DNA of 64,000 nucleotides. Source: Ochotona curzoniae. Its lineage: Eukaryota; Chordata; Mammalia; Lagomorpha; Ochotonidae. Below are positions 12,853 through 22,890 of the stretch, one piece after another. Position numbers and translations under genes: made by a program. Every line of letters begins with the position of its first letter. Position 1 is the stretch's first letter. The notes under the pieces were generated by a model, which had not been told where the DNA came from, searched no databases, and saw nothing but the letters and a program-made list of their open reading frames with translations. The stretch covers positions 24,580,001-24,644,000 of the forward strand of contig NW_024464918.1 of the NCBI RefSeq assembly GCF_017591425.1. Reading direction: 5' to 3'.

Positions 12853-13190
12853 TTTTTTTTTTTTTAAAGATTTATTTTTTATTATTTTATCATTGGAAAG
12901 GCGGATATACAGAGAGGAGAGATAGAGAGGAAGAACTTCCGTCCGATGATTCACTCCCCAAGTGAGCGCAACGGGCCGATACTATGCCGATCCGAAGCCA
13001 GGAGCCTCTTCCGGGTCTCCCACGCGGGTGCAGGTTCCCAAAGCTTTTGGGCTGTCCTCGACTGCTTTCCCAGGCCACAGGCAGGGAGCTGGAAGGGAAG
13101 TGGGGCTGCCGGGATTAGAACCGGCGCCCATATGGGATCCCGGGCGTGCAAGGCGAGGACCTTTAACCACTTGCGCCACCGCGCCGGGCC
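12853..13190 (-). repeat. Young full-length CSINE, minus strand
   Basis: This is the reverse complement of the subfamily at 12302-12619, including the same 'catagtatcggcccgttg'-type motif read in reverse. By eye it differs from the plus copy at about a dozen positions in some 300, several of them at CpGs. The pyrimidine-rich flanks make the target-site duplication ambiguous. Confidence 0.96.
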
Positions 13191-13339
13191 CTCTTTTTTG
13201 ATATTATTTATATTTTTTAAGCTTGGAAGCTGAAGCTTAAGGATACAGATTTCCAAATCTGTATTTAATACTGCCATGTGAAAATGCCTCTCTATAGAAT
13301 GGCTACAGAGCAGGCCATGGTCATGTCAGCAACAGCTTC

Positions 13340-13413
13340 ATTTCCTGACTCTAAAACTTTCTCAATGTACAACTTTGAGCAACTTACTTTCTCTCTTAAA
13401 GATTCAATTATCT
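13340..13413 (+). repeat. MIR remnant, left part (split by a SINE)
   Basis: The stretch 'actttgagcaacttactttc' matches the MIR core (ctTGGGCAAGTTACTTaacc). The continuation of the same MIR is found after the SINE at 13741. Together they make one MIR interrupted at its 'cctcagtttcctcatctg' region. Confidence 0.7.
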
Positions 13414-13740
13414 GGGCTGATGCAGTGGTACAACAAGTTTATTTCCCACCCTGTGGTGCCCACAGTGGCACCAGTTCCTGTCCTGGCTGCTTCATTTCTG
13501 ATCCAGATCTCTGTTTACGGCTGGGAAAGCAGCAGAGGATAATTCAAGTCCTTGGGAGCCTGCACCATGTGGGAGAGCCGCAACAGGCTCCAGGTTCCTG
13601 GCTCCTGGCTTTGAATCAGCTCAGCTCTGGTCATTGTGGTCATTTGAGAAATGAATCAGCAGATGGAAGATTTCTCTCCATCTCACCTTCTCTCTCTGCA
13701 AAATCTGCCTTTCAAATGAAAATAAACAAATATTTTAAAA
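13414..13740 (+). repeat. Old CSINE inserted into a MIR
   Basis: A full-length but diverged SINE runs from 'gggctgatgcagtgg' through 'gggaaagcagcagagg' to 'aaataaacaaat'. It carries the longer 'ggctccaggttcctggctcc' form also seen in rabbit-type copies. It is flanked by degenerate 13-base repeats, gattcaattatct (13401-13413) and tgttcagttctct (13741-13753), which look like a decayed target-site duplication. Confidence 0.88.
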
Positions 13741-13900
13741 TGTTCAGTTCTCTCCATCTGTAAAATTAGTTTGGAAAACATCACCCATCTCCTAGGGATG
13801 AGACATGTGGGCACAAAATAAGATATGTAAAGTACTTAATAAGGAGCGTGGCAATGCTGAGTTTCCAACAAATGTTAGCTATAATACTTTTAAATCATTA
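13741..13900 (+). repeat. MIR remnant, right part
   Basis: This shows the MIR 3' half in order: 'ccatctgtaaaattagtttg' (consensus tcatctgtaaaatgg), 'cacccatctcctagggatga', 'tatgtaaagtacttaat', 'gtggcaatgctg' and 'aaatgttagctataata'. It continues directly from the left part at 13340-13413. Confidence 0.75.
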
Positions 13901-14584
13901 TTAGGTGTTATGTATAAGTTGTTCAAATACATGGTCCTGCTAAAAGAAAATTTTAAAGTTACACTTTAAAATATCAGAGTTTATACGTGGTAAGTTTAAC
14001 TTTATAGCAATCAATAGACAAAACACATGCTTCAGGTTCATTAAGTTAGGAACTCACTAAGTTTATTCAGATATTTGCAACCAGTATATTTAGAATAAAA
14101 AATATTTTAGCTTCAACTTGCATTAAAATTATGCATTTTATGTTTATATTTATATGAATTTATATTATTTATATGCATCTGGTTTATTATTGTTTTCTGT
14201 TGTGATTATATGTGGCTGGTAACCTTACAGAATTTTAGGACACAGGATCTGATGTTGGACTCAGGATGGGTGGACTGGTAGTGCACACCAGAGATTTCAA
14301 GGACCATGAAGTCCTTGCAAATGTATGTAAATCTAGGATGTTTGCAAACATTTCTAGAAAAGAATCTTAGCTGCAGTCAGATTCTCAAAGGAGTCCACTA
14401 CAACGGAACAACATCAAAAGAAGAATTATGAAATCAACCTGGTACATACATAAATTTAGTAGCAAACTATTATAACTTGGTAAAAATACATATATATTGA
14501 CATTGAAGAGCCTAAGGCACATTCAATGAGAAAAGTCACAGATTTTTTTTTAAGTTTCAGGATAGCACTTATGCCACTTTCCTA
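13901..14584. other. Unique AT-rich DNA
   Basis: About 680 bases with no recognised repeat or gene. It includes a very AT-rich stretch near 14090-14180. Confidence 0.55.
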
Positions 14585-14782
14585 TAAGAAATATTTATTT
14601 TGAAACTGTCTCCCACATTGGTGGTAGGCATCCAAGCATTTGGACCATTCTTCGCTGCCTTTCCACGTACATTAGCAGGAAGCTGGAACAGAAGCACAGC
14701 AAAGGGGACTTGAATAGGTGCCCTGATGTAGGGTGCCGGCATCACAGGCAATGGCTTAATCCACTGCACATCACTGGACCCC
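14585..14782 (-). repeat. CSINE fragment, minus strand, old
   Basis: The block 'gcaggaagctggaacagaag', then 'cttaatccactgcacatcac' and the end 'tggacccc' identify the 5' two-thirds of an old lagomorph SINE. The tail half is missing or too decayed to recognise. Confidence 0.75.
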
Positions 14783-16879
14783 AGTGAGTTCCAATCCCCT
14801 ATTTCTCCCCCATATTATGTTCAAGTAGAATAGGTCCCAGAGATATGGATCTATCTAGAAACTCATTACTTGCACATTTCTGCATCTGCCTCATTATCTT
14901 TAAATGCCAGTTTCTTATATCTAGAAAAGTTCTCTATTGGTAAAATAGCACTACCAAGAAATAGTGAAGTTAGAGGAGCCTTTCTACCCATCTATGATAA
15001 CTTAACATGTCCTAAATATATGAGAATTCACATATTAATTAGACTTTGGACAATATGTGAAGCACTGGTTCAAACACTTTATATGTACCATCTGAATTTT
15101 CACAATGCCATGGCAGTTATTCTGGCACAATAAGCTCAATATAGACTGTGAAGAAGCTGAGACTTCAACATTAAAACGAAATTGAGTCCTTTAGCTGATG
15201 TGAAGTAGGTCTGGGAATTTGATCAATGTACTTTTAACGCTTCATTCCTCATCTCCCACATTCTCCCCTTTCACCTCCTTTGCCTCCACTTCCTTTCCTA
15301 GTATGCATTTACCTGAAAATTATTCATTGTGATAATATTTTTATCTTGCTAGAGTGTTCATCCAATGGGGTGGGGAGGGGATGGGCAATAACACAGTACA
15401 GGCCAGTATAAGGACTCATCAGGTCTCTCAACAGCAAACATGTTCACGATTGCTCTACTTCTTCCAGAATGTACTATGATTTCAATATGGCCCTTTAAGG
15501 ACAACACTGCTTTCAAGGTTTCACTGGATTGGTAGAAGCAGGTGGCAGGTGGCAAACATTAGCCCTGATCTACATCTAATTTTCAGTTCCTATTTAGGTT
15601 ACTAAGGTTTGTGTAGCTTAAAAGGTGCACTACCTTCTTGGAAGCTAAGTGGAATGAACAAAGTCTAATTAAAAATGTGACTTACTGCTTGATTCAGTAT
15701 TTATAAGCAGAAAGCTCACTGGCTTCAGAAGAGAATGTTGGTATTAGCACAGCAAAGGATATTCAAAGAGGTAAAAAATAAATGACTGAAAGATGAGGCT
15801 CTAAACCTGTTAGTGCCAAGTCCGATGATTTATTTCCATAAATCATTGCAATGTTCAGATTTCACATATTAAAATAATTCAAAGCCAATTTTGCACTGCC
15901 TTTTGATCTGAAATCGTTGAGAGTGTTGCCATTGAAGCAGATGAAAAATTAAATGTCTCCATTTCTTTGGAAACAGGGCACAAGCAAATTACTCTATCAT
16001 AAATTTTAACATCCATGATTCAGTACTCTGTGGGGACTGGGCTCAATTTTCTAGGTCTTGCTACCACGGAAACCAAAGACCAATTAGCTACAGGACAGAA
16101 AACCAGCAATGAAAGCCTGAGGACAGAAAGGACACTCAAAGGAAACGACCATGTAACTCAAATTTCAGGGGCTAAAACTAGAAAGAGTATACATGTCATA
16201 GATTTTTGGGGTGAGAGAGGCATCAGCCTCCTCCCTGGTGCCCTTCCACTCACTCAGCTCTCATCCTTTGTCTTTTCCTCTCTCAATGTCCAGAGGAATC
16301 ACATAGTTTCCGATTATCTGCAGCCCTGTCATATGCTCACTCAGATCACTTTCTTCCATCTTTCTTAACTGTCCCCAAGTCTATATGGAATCAACAGCTT
16401 ATTTACTTGTCATTGCCACTATTCTATTTCTAAGTTGACATAATCACATTACACTCCTGCTTTCTCTTGATTATTGTGTGTGTTTCTGTGTAAGAGCAAA
16501 GACAGTGAAGGTGCTCATCATGGAGTCCACACTGTGCTGATTTCTGGGTCATGGTCAGAGAGATGAGGATCCCAGCTAAATGTAATCCAATGTTAATGGA
16601 GAGATGACCGCTCCAGTGAGGCTGTATCCTTGGAAACCTTGGGTCATCTGATAGGACCCCCGTGCCTCACAGTGGAAATTGTAGTAAAAAGGCCAGGCTC
16701 TTCCCATCTTCTGGACTAAAGCCTGGGGTTTGTTCACAACACAAACAAATATAGAGATTTATAAATCTGTGTAAGACTGAGTTATTTTCCCCTGTTGTAC
16801 TGAAATTGGATTTAATTTAATTAATAACAAACAGCAACTAGGACATTCTTACACTGTATAGCAACTGAAATCATTTTCG
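14783..16879. other. Unique DNA with a G-rich motif and a possible conserved segment
   Basis: No gene or repeat was recognised in 2.1 kb. A perfect four-run G-quadruplex pattern lies at 15367-15385. The segment from about 15600 to 15990 is of mixed base composition and has several ATTA-type cores. A 117-codon frame at 16015-16368 resembles nothing known to me. Confidence 0.5.
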
Positions 16880-17105
16880 CAGAAAATAGCTACTGTTTGT
16901 CAACCACTTAAGTATTTCACTTGAGTTATCTTATTTAATATTGAACAAGTATATCTAGTAAATATGATTGCCATCTCTCCTTACCAATGAAAAAACCTGA
17001 AACACAGAAAAGTAAGATCACATAGTCCAGTATTAAAACAAGTTGCAAATTCATGTGATCAAATTACACAGGTTAAAAATGTAAAATCCTACCCACTAGC
17101 ACCTC
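16880..17105 (-). repeat. MIR remnant, minus strand
   Basis: The order of motifs matches a reversed MIR: 'ctactgtttgtcaaccactt', 'gttatcttatttaatattg', 'ccttaccaatgaaaaaacct', 'gaaacacagaaaagtaagat', 'cacatagtccag' and then the tRNA-like head. It is highly diverged, as expected for this ancient family. Confidence 0.7.
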
Positions 17106-17119
17106 TCAGGCTTAAACAA

Positions 17120-17138
17120 GATAGATAGATAGATAGAT
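17120..17138. repeat. (GATA)n microsatellite
   Basis: About 4.75 uninterrupted copies of GATA lie here. This is a short simple repeat that may be length-polymorphic. Confidence 0.85.
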
Positions 17139-17244
17139 GTTAATATGTGCTCTGTCCCCATTGAAAGGAGATCTTAATCTGGGCTTTGTGGTCAGAACTG
17201 TTCCACAGAAATGCTTTGACATATCTTTAGAACTGGATTAGCAT

Positions 17245-17468
17245 CTCATTTACTGAGTAGCATTATCTACTATTTAGACAGCACTTACTCTGTATAAAGG
17301 ATCTCTGCCAAAGACTTCATGTGCATTCTCTCATTTAATCTCTGTAATTCCAGAAGCAAATGCCACATTTGTTTTCATTTTGCCAGGAAAGAAATTGAGG
17401 CCTGGAGAAGTTACACAGCTATAAAGTACTGAGACCAGCCTAAGACCCTGCTGGTTTCCAAAAACCAC
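17245..17468 (-). repeat. MIR remnant, minus strand
   Basis: It contains 'ctcatttaatctctgtaatt', 'caggaaagaaattgaggcct', 'ggagaagttacacagct' and 'ctgagaccagcctaagaccc', which follow the reversed MIR consensus closely. It is one of the best preserved MIRs in the window. A second, much weaker MIR-like trace lies near 17655-17710. Confidence 0.8.
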
Positions 17469-17904
17469 TTTTTTGGCAGACTCAAATGCTAGCTTTATGC
17501 TCTTTCTTGGTGCTGTAGCCATTCAGCTGCCACCGTCTCTTCTTTTTCCCACCTGCCCCAAGAGTAGTGAATTTCTTCCTTCACTAGATCTTCATGCTCT
17601 TCTTTCTCTGCTCTTCTATTCTCTCTCTTTTTTTGGGTTATGCTCACACATTATCAACATTTTTAAGACCTTATAACATGCCAGGTACTCTTCTGAGCAA
17701 TTTTATTTCTCCATTTTTGTTTGTTCCTACATAATAGCTGATACGGTACTGGAAAAGTATTCAGTACGTACATGGTTTTGTTAGCTGTGGTCCAGTGTCC
17801 TTAAGGAACTGAAAATGTTCCCAGAGAAAGAGAATACTCTTGCTTGCTTTGCTTCCTTCTCTGCCTTCTATCATCCTTCTCTATCTTGTATTTCCTCCTA
17901 GAAA

Positions 17905-18029
17905 TACGAGGGTACTTCGGTTTATAGGAAAAAAATGGAATGAAAAAATATTTGTTTTGAAGCAAAAATATTTAAAATAATGTTTTCATAATACCCATAA
18001 TTTCATGATCTTTTTGAAGACATCTTGTG
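17905..18029. repeat. Mariner-like MITE (candidate)
   Basis: The left end (gagggtacttc) and the reversed right end (agatgtcttcaaaaagatca) form approximate inverted terminal repeats around about 100 AT-rich bases. The same end signature occurs at 35613-35732 and 45893-46052. The size and ends fit a nonautonomous Tc1/mariner-type element. The family name is uncertain. Confidence 0.5.
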
Positions 18030-18110
18030 TTTGTATAAGAATGCTTTATATCAAGCACTATGCAAAGTGCTAGGGATACAATACAAGGTACAGAAAGATA
18101 AATAAATGCC
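18030..18110 (-). repeat. L2 LINE 3' end fragment, minus strand
   Basis: The string 'caagcactatgcaaagtgct' followed by 'agggatacaatacaaggtac' matches the reversed L2 3' end (gcactgtgctaggcgctggggatacag). It is short and old. The mariner-like MITE lies immediately to its left. Confidence 0.55.
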
Positions 18111-18979
18111 ATTGGCCTCCTATATCCATGTGTTCTACATCCCTGAATTTAACCTATCACAGATGAAAAATATTTTTTAAAAAAATTGTACCTGTACTGA
18201 ATATATACAGATTTTTTTCTCTCCATCCCATAAATAGTACACTATAAGAACAATGTATATAGCATTTGCATTGTATCAGGCATTATAAATAATCTAGAGA
18301 TGATTTAATGTATACAGGAAGATGTGTACAGGTTATATCACAAACACTGTGCCATTTTGTTTAATGGATTTAAGCATTGTCAATTTTGGTACCTGTGAGT
18401 GGTCCTGAAACCAGTGCCCCATAGACAACAAGGCAGGGGAGGCATATAGTGAAAATGTGTCTCAGGAGATCCACTGTCAAGTTGCAATTTCATTGCTTAC
18501 ATTTGTTTACACATCACTCAGCAGTTAAGAATAAAGTGCTTGCCACTGTTACCCTTGACCCTGAACAGAAGTAAATGCTGGGAAAGAAAGGCAGCACCAA
18601 AGCTTAAAGGTCCCCAGCCTATGATGTTGTACAATGGCATCCTGTGTGCCTGAGATTCGGGAGCTGTGTAGTGTGCTGACCCCAGTCCCAAACCAGGGGC
18701 ACTGCAGGGGTGAAGACAGGTTTTAATTAGGGGACTGGTTTTTCTAGCCACTTGACCAATGGGCTTCTGTGGATGACTGCCATCCCACCTTATTCACCTG
18801 GGGAGACACAGCATGCACCAGAGAGGAGGGAAGGGAATTTAAAGACGTGTACCTCCCTCATGCCTGACCTGAACACAATTTCTAACAGAGATCTGAGCAA
18901 CCACTGGGAATGCTGCTGCATGTTACTCAGATTAGATGAATTTCACCGCATAAACCACTTTCAAAGGGTATAAATCAGA
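18111..18979. other. Unassigned DNA
   Basis: About 870 bases without a recognised gene. The part from 18380 to 18760 is less AT-rich than its surroundings and may be an old repeat I could not name. A 77-codon frame on the minus strand (18518-18751) has no family resemblance. Confidence 0.45.
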
Positions 18980-19112
18980 AAGTCACAATGAGTTATTATC
19001 TCACTCCAGTAGATTGACTGCCATGAAAAAGAACAGGATGTGGGACAAAAGTGGGAATGTAAATTAATACAATCATCATGGAAAGCTTAAACATATAGCA
19101 AAACATAGGAGT
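18980..19112 (+). repeat. L1 ORF2 3'-end fragment
   Basis: The words 'gagttattatctcactccag', 'aacaggatgtgggac', 'gtgggaatgtaaattaatac' and 'aatcatcatggaaagc' follow the well known mammalian L1 segment near the end of ORF2. It is a short internal scrap with frame-disrupting changes and no coding capacity. Confidence 0.7.
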
Positions 19113-19699
19113 GAGTCCTCATAAGCATGTATGATTTTTATGTGTTTGTTAAAAGTTATTTTTAATGAAAAAAGAATGTCACATCATTTGGTTCGGTTTC
19201 AAAGGGCAGAATAACCTGCATAAACTCACTGACTCCCCACTTGTTCATTCAGTATACCATGAAAATCTGAACCCCCTATTTCTCAGGTACTGTATGATGC
19301 AGAATTTGGCATTTGTGGATCAAGGTACTTCTGGTTTCCTGTAGCAAAAGTTCATATATTTATTAAATGAACGGATTAAGCATGCATAATCCTTGTGGAA
19401 ATACAAATAGTAGTACTTTTTCATTCGTTGTGACGTTTGTACAGCAGTGGGGCGAGTGAGTGGCTTTCAGCCACTATCAAATTGTTAGTCCTTTACTGTC
19501 CTTTCAGAGGTCTCCTGGGAGTATCTGAACTGACTGACCACAGAGTTAACTGCCTTAAGAAGTTTAATGAGCAGGAAATGCTATATTACACACAAATTAC
19601 ACATAAATTTTACAGACACCACGCAAATTAAAAATTCCTGAGTGCTTTCAATCTAGAAGTCTATTCTCCCTAACCACATTATTTGTTTTGTCCTTCTGA
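19113..19699. other. Unique AT-rich DNA
   Basis: About 590 bases with no recognised repeat or gene. Confidence 0.5.
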
Positions 19700-19817
19700 T
19701 ATCCACTCATACAGCATTTATTGTTCATCCTGCATGCCAGCATTGTCTTGGACCGTGGGAATATAGAATGAGCATGGTAGGAGAGGGTGCTTTTCTTCTG
19801 AAATGGAAATTCCAGAT
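19700..19817 (-). repeat. L2 LINE, left part (split by a hAT element)
   Basis: The strings 'acagcatttattgttcatcc', 'tgcatgccagcattgtcttg', 'gaatatagaatgagcatgg' and 'tctgaaatggaaattccaga' follow the reversed L2 3' end up to the point normally reading 'acattctagtg'. The L2 resumes after the DNA transposon at 20037. Confidence 0.65.
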
Positions 19818-20036
19818 CAGAACTGTCTAGCACAAGTTTCTGTGATGGTGGGAACAATCTAATGTTAATTAGGTTAGAAAATAATTTGCTGTCCTACTTA
19901 GCAGTAAACTCCATGAGGCTACTCGGTATTTAAGACTTGGATATTGCCATTGAGGAATTGAACTAGTAGAATTATTGTATTTTAATACATCTAAGTAGCC
20001 ACATGGGATTAAGGGCTACTGTATTAACAAGTACTG
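19818..20036 (+). mobile_element. hAT nonautonomous DNA transposon remnant (MER3-like)
   Basis: Left end 'cagaactgtctagcacaag', then 'tttctgtgatggtgggaaca', 'gaggaattgaactag', 'taagtagccacatgg', 'gggctactgtatt' and right end 'aacaagtactg'. This matches my memory of the MER3 consensus, with its agccacatgtggct core and complementary ends. It has no coding capacity. The flanking 8-mers ttccagat (19810-19817) and ttctggtg (20037-20044) both look derived from the L2 word ttctagtg, as expected for an 8-base hAT target duplication. Confidence 0.65.
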
Positions 20037-20200
20037 TTCTGGTGGTGGAGACTGATTGACCTGAATAAAGAAAAACAAAACTAACATATTCCCATGATAG
20101 TGGGTACTATGAAGGAAATAAACAGATGGTGTGATGTGTGTAATGAAAGAACTGACTTCAAAGAGAGGGGTTAGAACGCTTCTGGAAAAAAGACCTCCAT
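20037..20200 (-). repeat. L2 LINE, right part
   Basis: It continues the L2 broken at 19817: 'ggtggtggagactgattgac' (L2 gtggggagacagacaataaac), 'gggtactatgaaggaaataa', 'acagatggtgtgatgtgtg' and 'gacttcaaagagaggggtta'. It is old and non-coding. Confidence 0.65.
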
Positions 20201-21316
20201 GCGGGGGCGTTGCAGGCAGTGGGAACAGTAAGCCTCTAGTGCAGCCGGTTTTTGTGCATGTACTGAGTGCTGCCCCCATCTCTAGGCAGGTGAACTGCAG
20301 GGGTGGAGACTATTTTAGGATGAGAAACTTCTTCTGGTAGCACTGTTAACAGCGGTATTCGGAGTGACCCCCGAAAGCCGTATTTAGAGTTGTTTCCGTT
20401 GAAATGCCATCTCTTGTCCACTAGTGTTTATGGGATGTTCACATCAGACTGCATTTCAGGGACTCAGTCTGTGGTCTTGTTTATGCCACCTGCTGCTCCC
20501 GCTAACAAGCTGGCACTAACAGAGAGCTGTGTGAAGCAGTGGCACTAAGTCCTATTAAGATTGGGGGAAACTTTTCAAGAAAATAAATGATTATTCCCAT
20601 AAATGTCTAATATTGAATACAAGTGGTTAACAGTTAGACCATAAAAAATTAAATTTCAAGAAAAAGACCCAAAGATACAAAATTATAAATGATATAAACA
20701 ATATATGTAAGAGTAAATGCAAATAATAGATATATACTAGAGAAAATATTCATATTTCCTCTATTTATGGAATTTCAAATGAATGCAATTGATTTACATC
20801 ATTTTATAGCAAAGTGATCAGAAAAATTTAAGAAAATATAAAATCATATTGGGAAACTCCTGGAAATATTGGCATGGTCACATTCCTAAATAAATAAAAA
20901 GTTTGCACTATTTTAGAAAGCAGCACAAAAATAATTATTAAGAACCATGAAGTGATAAAGTGTTTTCTATCTTTTGCTTCAATAACGCCACCTTATGCAC
21001 TTGTCCTGGAGGAATCATTGTACAGCAAAACTTCCATCACAGCTGCGGCCTAATTTATAAATATTTGAGGTTATAATGCTCCAACATTAAACTATCAGTA
21101 AACGGAATATGATTCATCAACCCAAGGCAACATTATATAGCTTAGTAAGTCAGTAATTACTGAGACAATGAAGAAACTTGGTGACATGTTTATGTCTGTT
21201 ATGAGTAAAGCATTATATGACATACACACTGATCACTATTTTGCATCACCCTGAATACTCACACCCATCCACTTCTAATGCAAAGTCTTTACTTAGCTTG
21301 GTTTGGTCCACAATTA

Positions 21317-21319
<3 letters not shown>
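20201..21319. other. Unique DNA
   Basis: About 1.1 kb with no recognised gene. The part from 20200 to 20550 is relatively GC-rich, with several CpGs. From 20570 to 21000 it is very AT-rich. Confidence 0.5.

Positions 21320-21353
<34 letters not shown>
21320..21353. repeat. (TC)n microsatellite, 17 copies
   Basis: An uninterrupted TC dinucleotide run of about 34 bases. It is a good candidate for length polymorphism. Confidence 0.95.
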
Positions 21354-21357
<4 letters not shown>

Positions 21358-21523
21358 CAATATGTTGTACATAGCAGGTGCTTAATAGCTAGTAATATTA
21401 ACAGGCCTACTAACTAATGCAGTATGTTAAGAGAATGAGCACGGGGTGAGGCCTCTGGAAAGTGCTGATGGCTACAGGTACCACCATACACAGCACAAGA
21501 GGTGGTGTTAAGAAGGTTCTAGT

Positions 21524-21777
21524 GGGGCTGGTAGGATAATGTAACAGGCTAATCCCATGTGGATATCACTCTGCTCCACTTTGATTCAGCCCTCTAATCA
21601 CGGCCTAGGAAAACAGCAGAGGCCATCATACAGAAGGAAGCTCCTAGATCCTGGCTTCAGCTCAGCTCAGCTCTGACCATTGTGACCATGTAGAGAGTGA
21701 ACAGCAGATATAAGATTCATTATCTCAATCTCTATTTCTTGATCTGTAGCTCTTTGCATTAAAAAAAACAAACAAAA
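21524..21777 (+). repeat. CSINE, old and shortened
   Basis: The 5' 'tggggctggtaggataatg', 'cacggcctaggaaaacagca', 'gctcctagatcctggcttca', 'gctcagctctgaccattgtg' and a short A-rich end show a diverged lagomorph SINE with internal deletions. Confidence 0.8.
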
Positions 21778-22549
21778 TTTCTTTCAAAGGCTATAGAGAT
21801 TCAATCACCAGATTCCTGGCATTGTACTCTTTCATTTGCATGAAGAACTAGATAATTTAGTTGACTTTTCGAAATCTCAGTTTTCTGCAAAAATAAAAGG
21901 AAATATTAACTGTTGGGACACTGCCACGAGTGCCAAATAAAATTATGAAATTCAAGTGCTCAACACAGTATACTCTCAGCAAATAAAATCTGTATTCTTA
22001 TCACTGATGCTGTCATGACAGCAACTTTTGCATAATGATATTGTAAAAATTTTTCACTGGTCTAGGACTTTATACATTTAGATCAATATTATCGCTCCCT
22101 CGTACATTCAATCACTACATTTTAAAGACAGATTTTCTAGAAAAAAAAAGGAATTGTCACAGCTTTCTTGGAAAGGGAAACAGAAGTGACGAGATCATCA
22201 CCATTACCACCTCAGCCCTGAAGCTAAGTCCTGGGACAGCTGCACTCAGACACCATCTTGTATGCAGACAGGGTTTGGATCAAAAGCTCCACAGTAAATC
22301 TGTCATCTTAGTTCTGAATAAGATTCTGTAAATTCAGCCCCATGTTGATAAAAATCTTTTTAATCAAGCTGCAATGAGCACCAAATCTGAAATACAACTA
22401 ACTCCCTTCAACATTCAAGGGACTTTTTTTTTAATGTCACTGATTTCCAAAGATAAATGCACTCTGTTTTCAAGATAAGTCAAATGTCTAAATAAGCTGA
22501 TGAAAAATTACACATCTTGAAGTCCATTAAGATAAGAATAAAATATTTA
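21778..22549. other. Unique AT-rich DNA
   Basis: About 770 bases; no gene or repeat recognised. Confidence 0.5.
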
Positions 22550-22890
22550 GGGTCTGGCATGATGACTCAATGGCTAAATCCTCACCTTGAAAACTCCAGG
22601 ATCCCATATTGGTGCCAATTAATGTCCTGGCTGCCCCACTTCCCATCCAGCTTCCTGATTATGTCCTGAAAAGCAGTAGAAGATGACCCAAAGCCTTGGG
22701 AGCCTGCATCCTTATGGGAGACCCAGAAGAACCTCCTAGCTCCTGGCTCCAGATTTGCTTAGCTCTAGCTATTGCAGTGATTTGGGGAGTGAACCAGAAG
22801 ATGAAAGATATTTCTCTCTCTGTCTCTCCTCTCCAAAAATCTGACCTGCTTATCCAATAATAATGAATCTCAAAACAACAACAACAACAA
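22550..22890 (+). repeat. CSINE ending in (CAA)n
   Basis: It runs from 'gggtctggcatgatgactc' through 'ccaggatcccatattggtgc', 'acccaaagccttgggagcct' and 'gctcctggctccagatttgc' to an A-rich end that has become (CAA)n at about 22873-22890. It has the intermediate divergence typical of many copies here. Confidence 0.9.
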
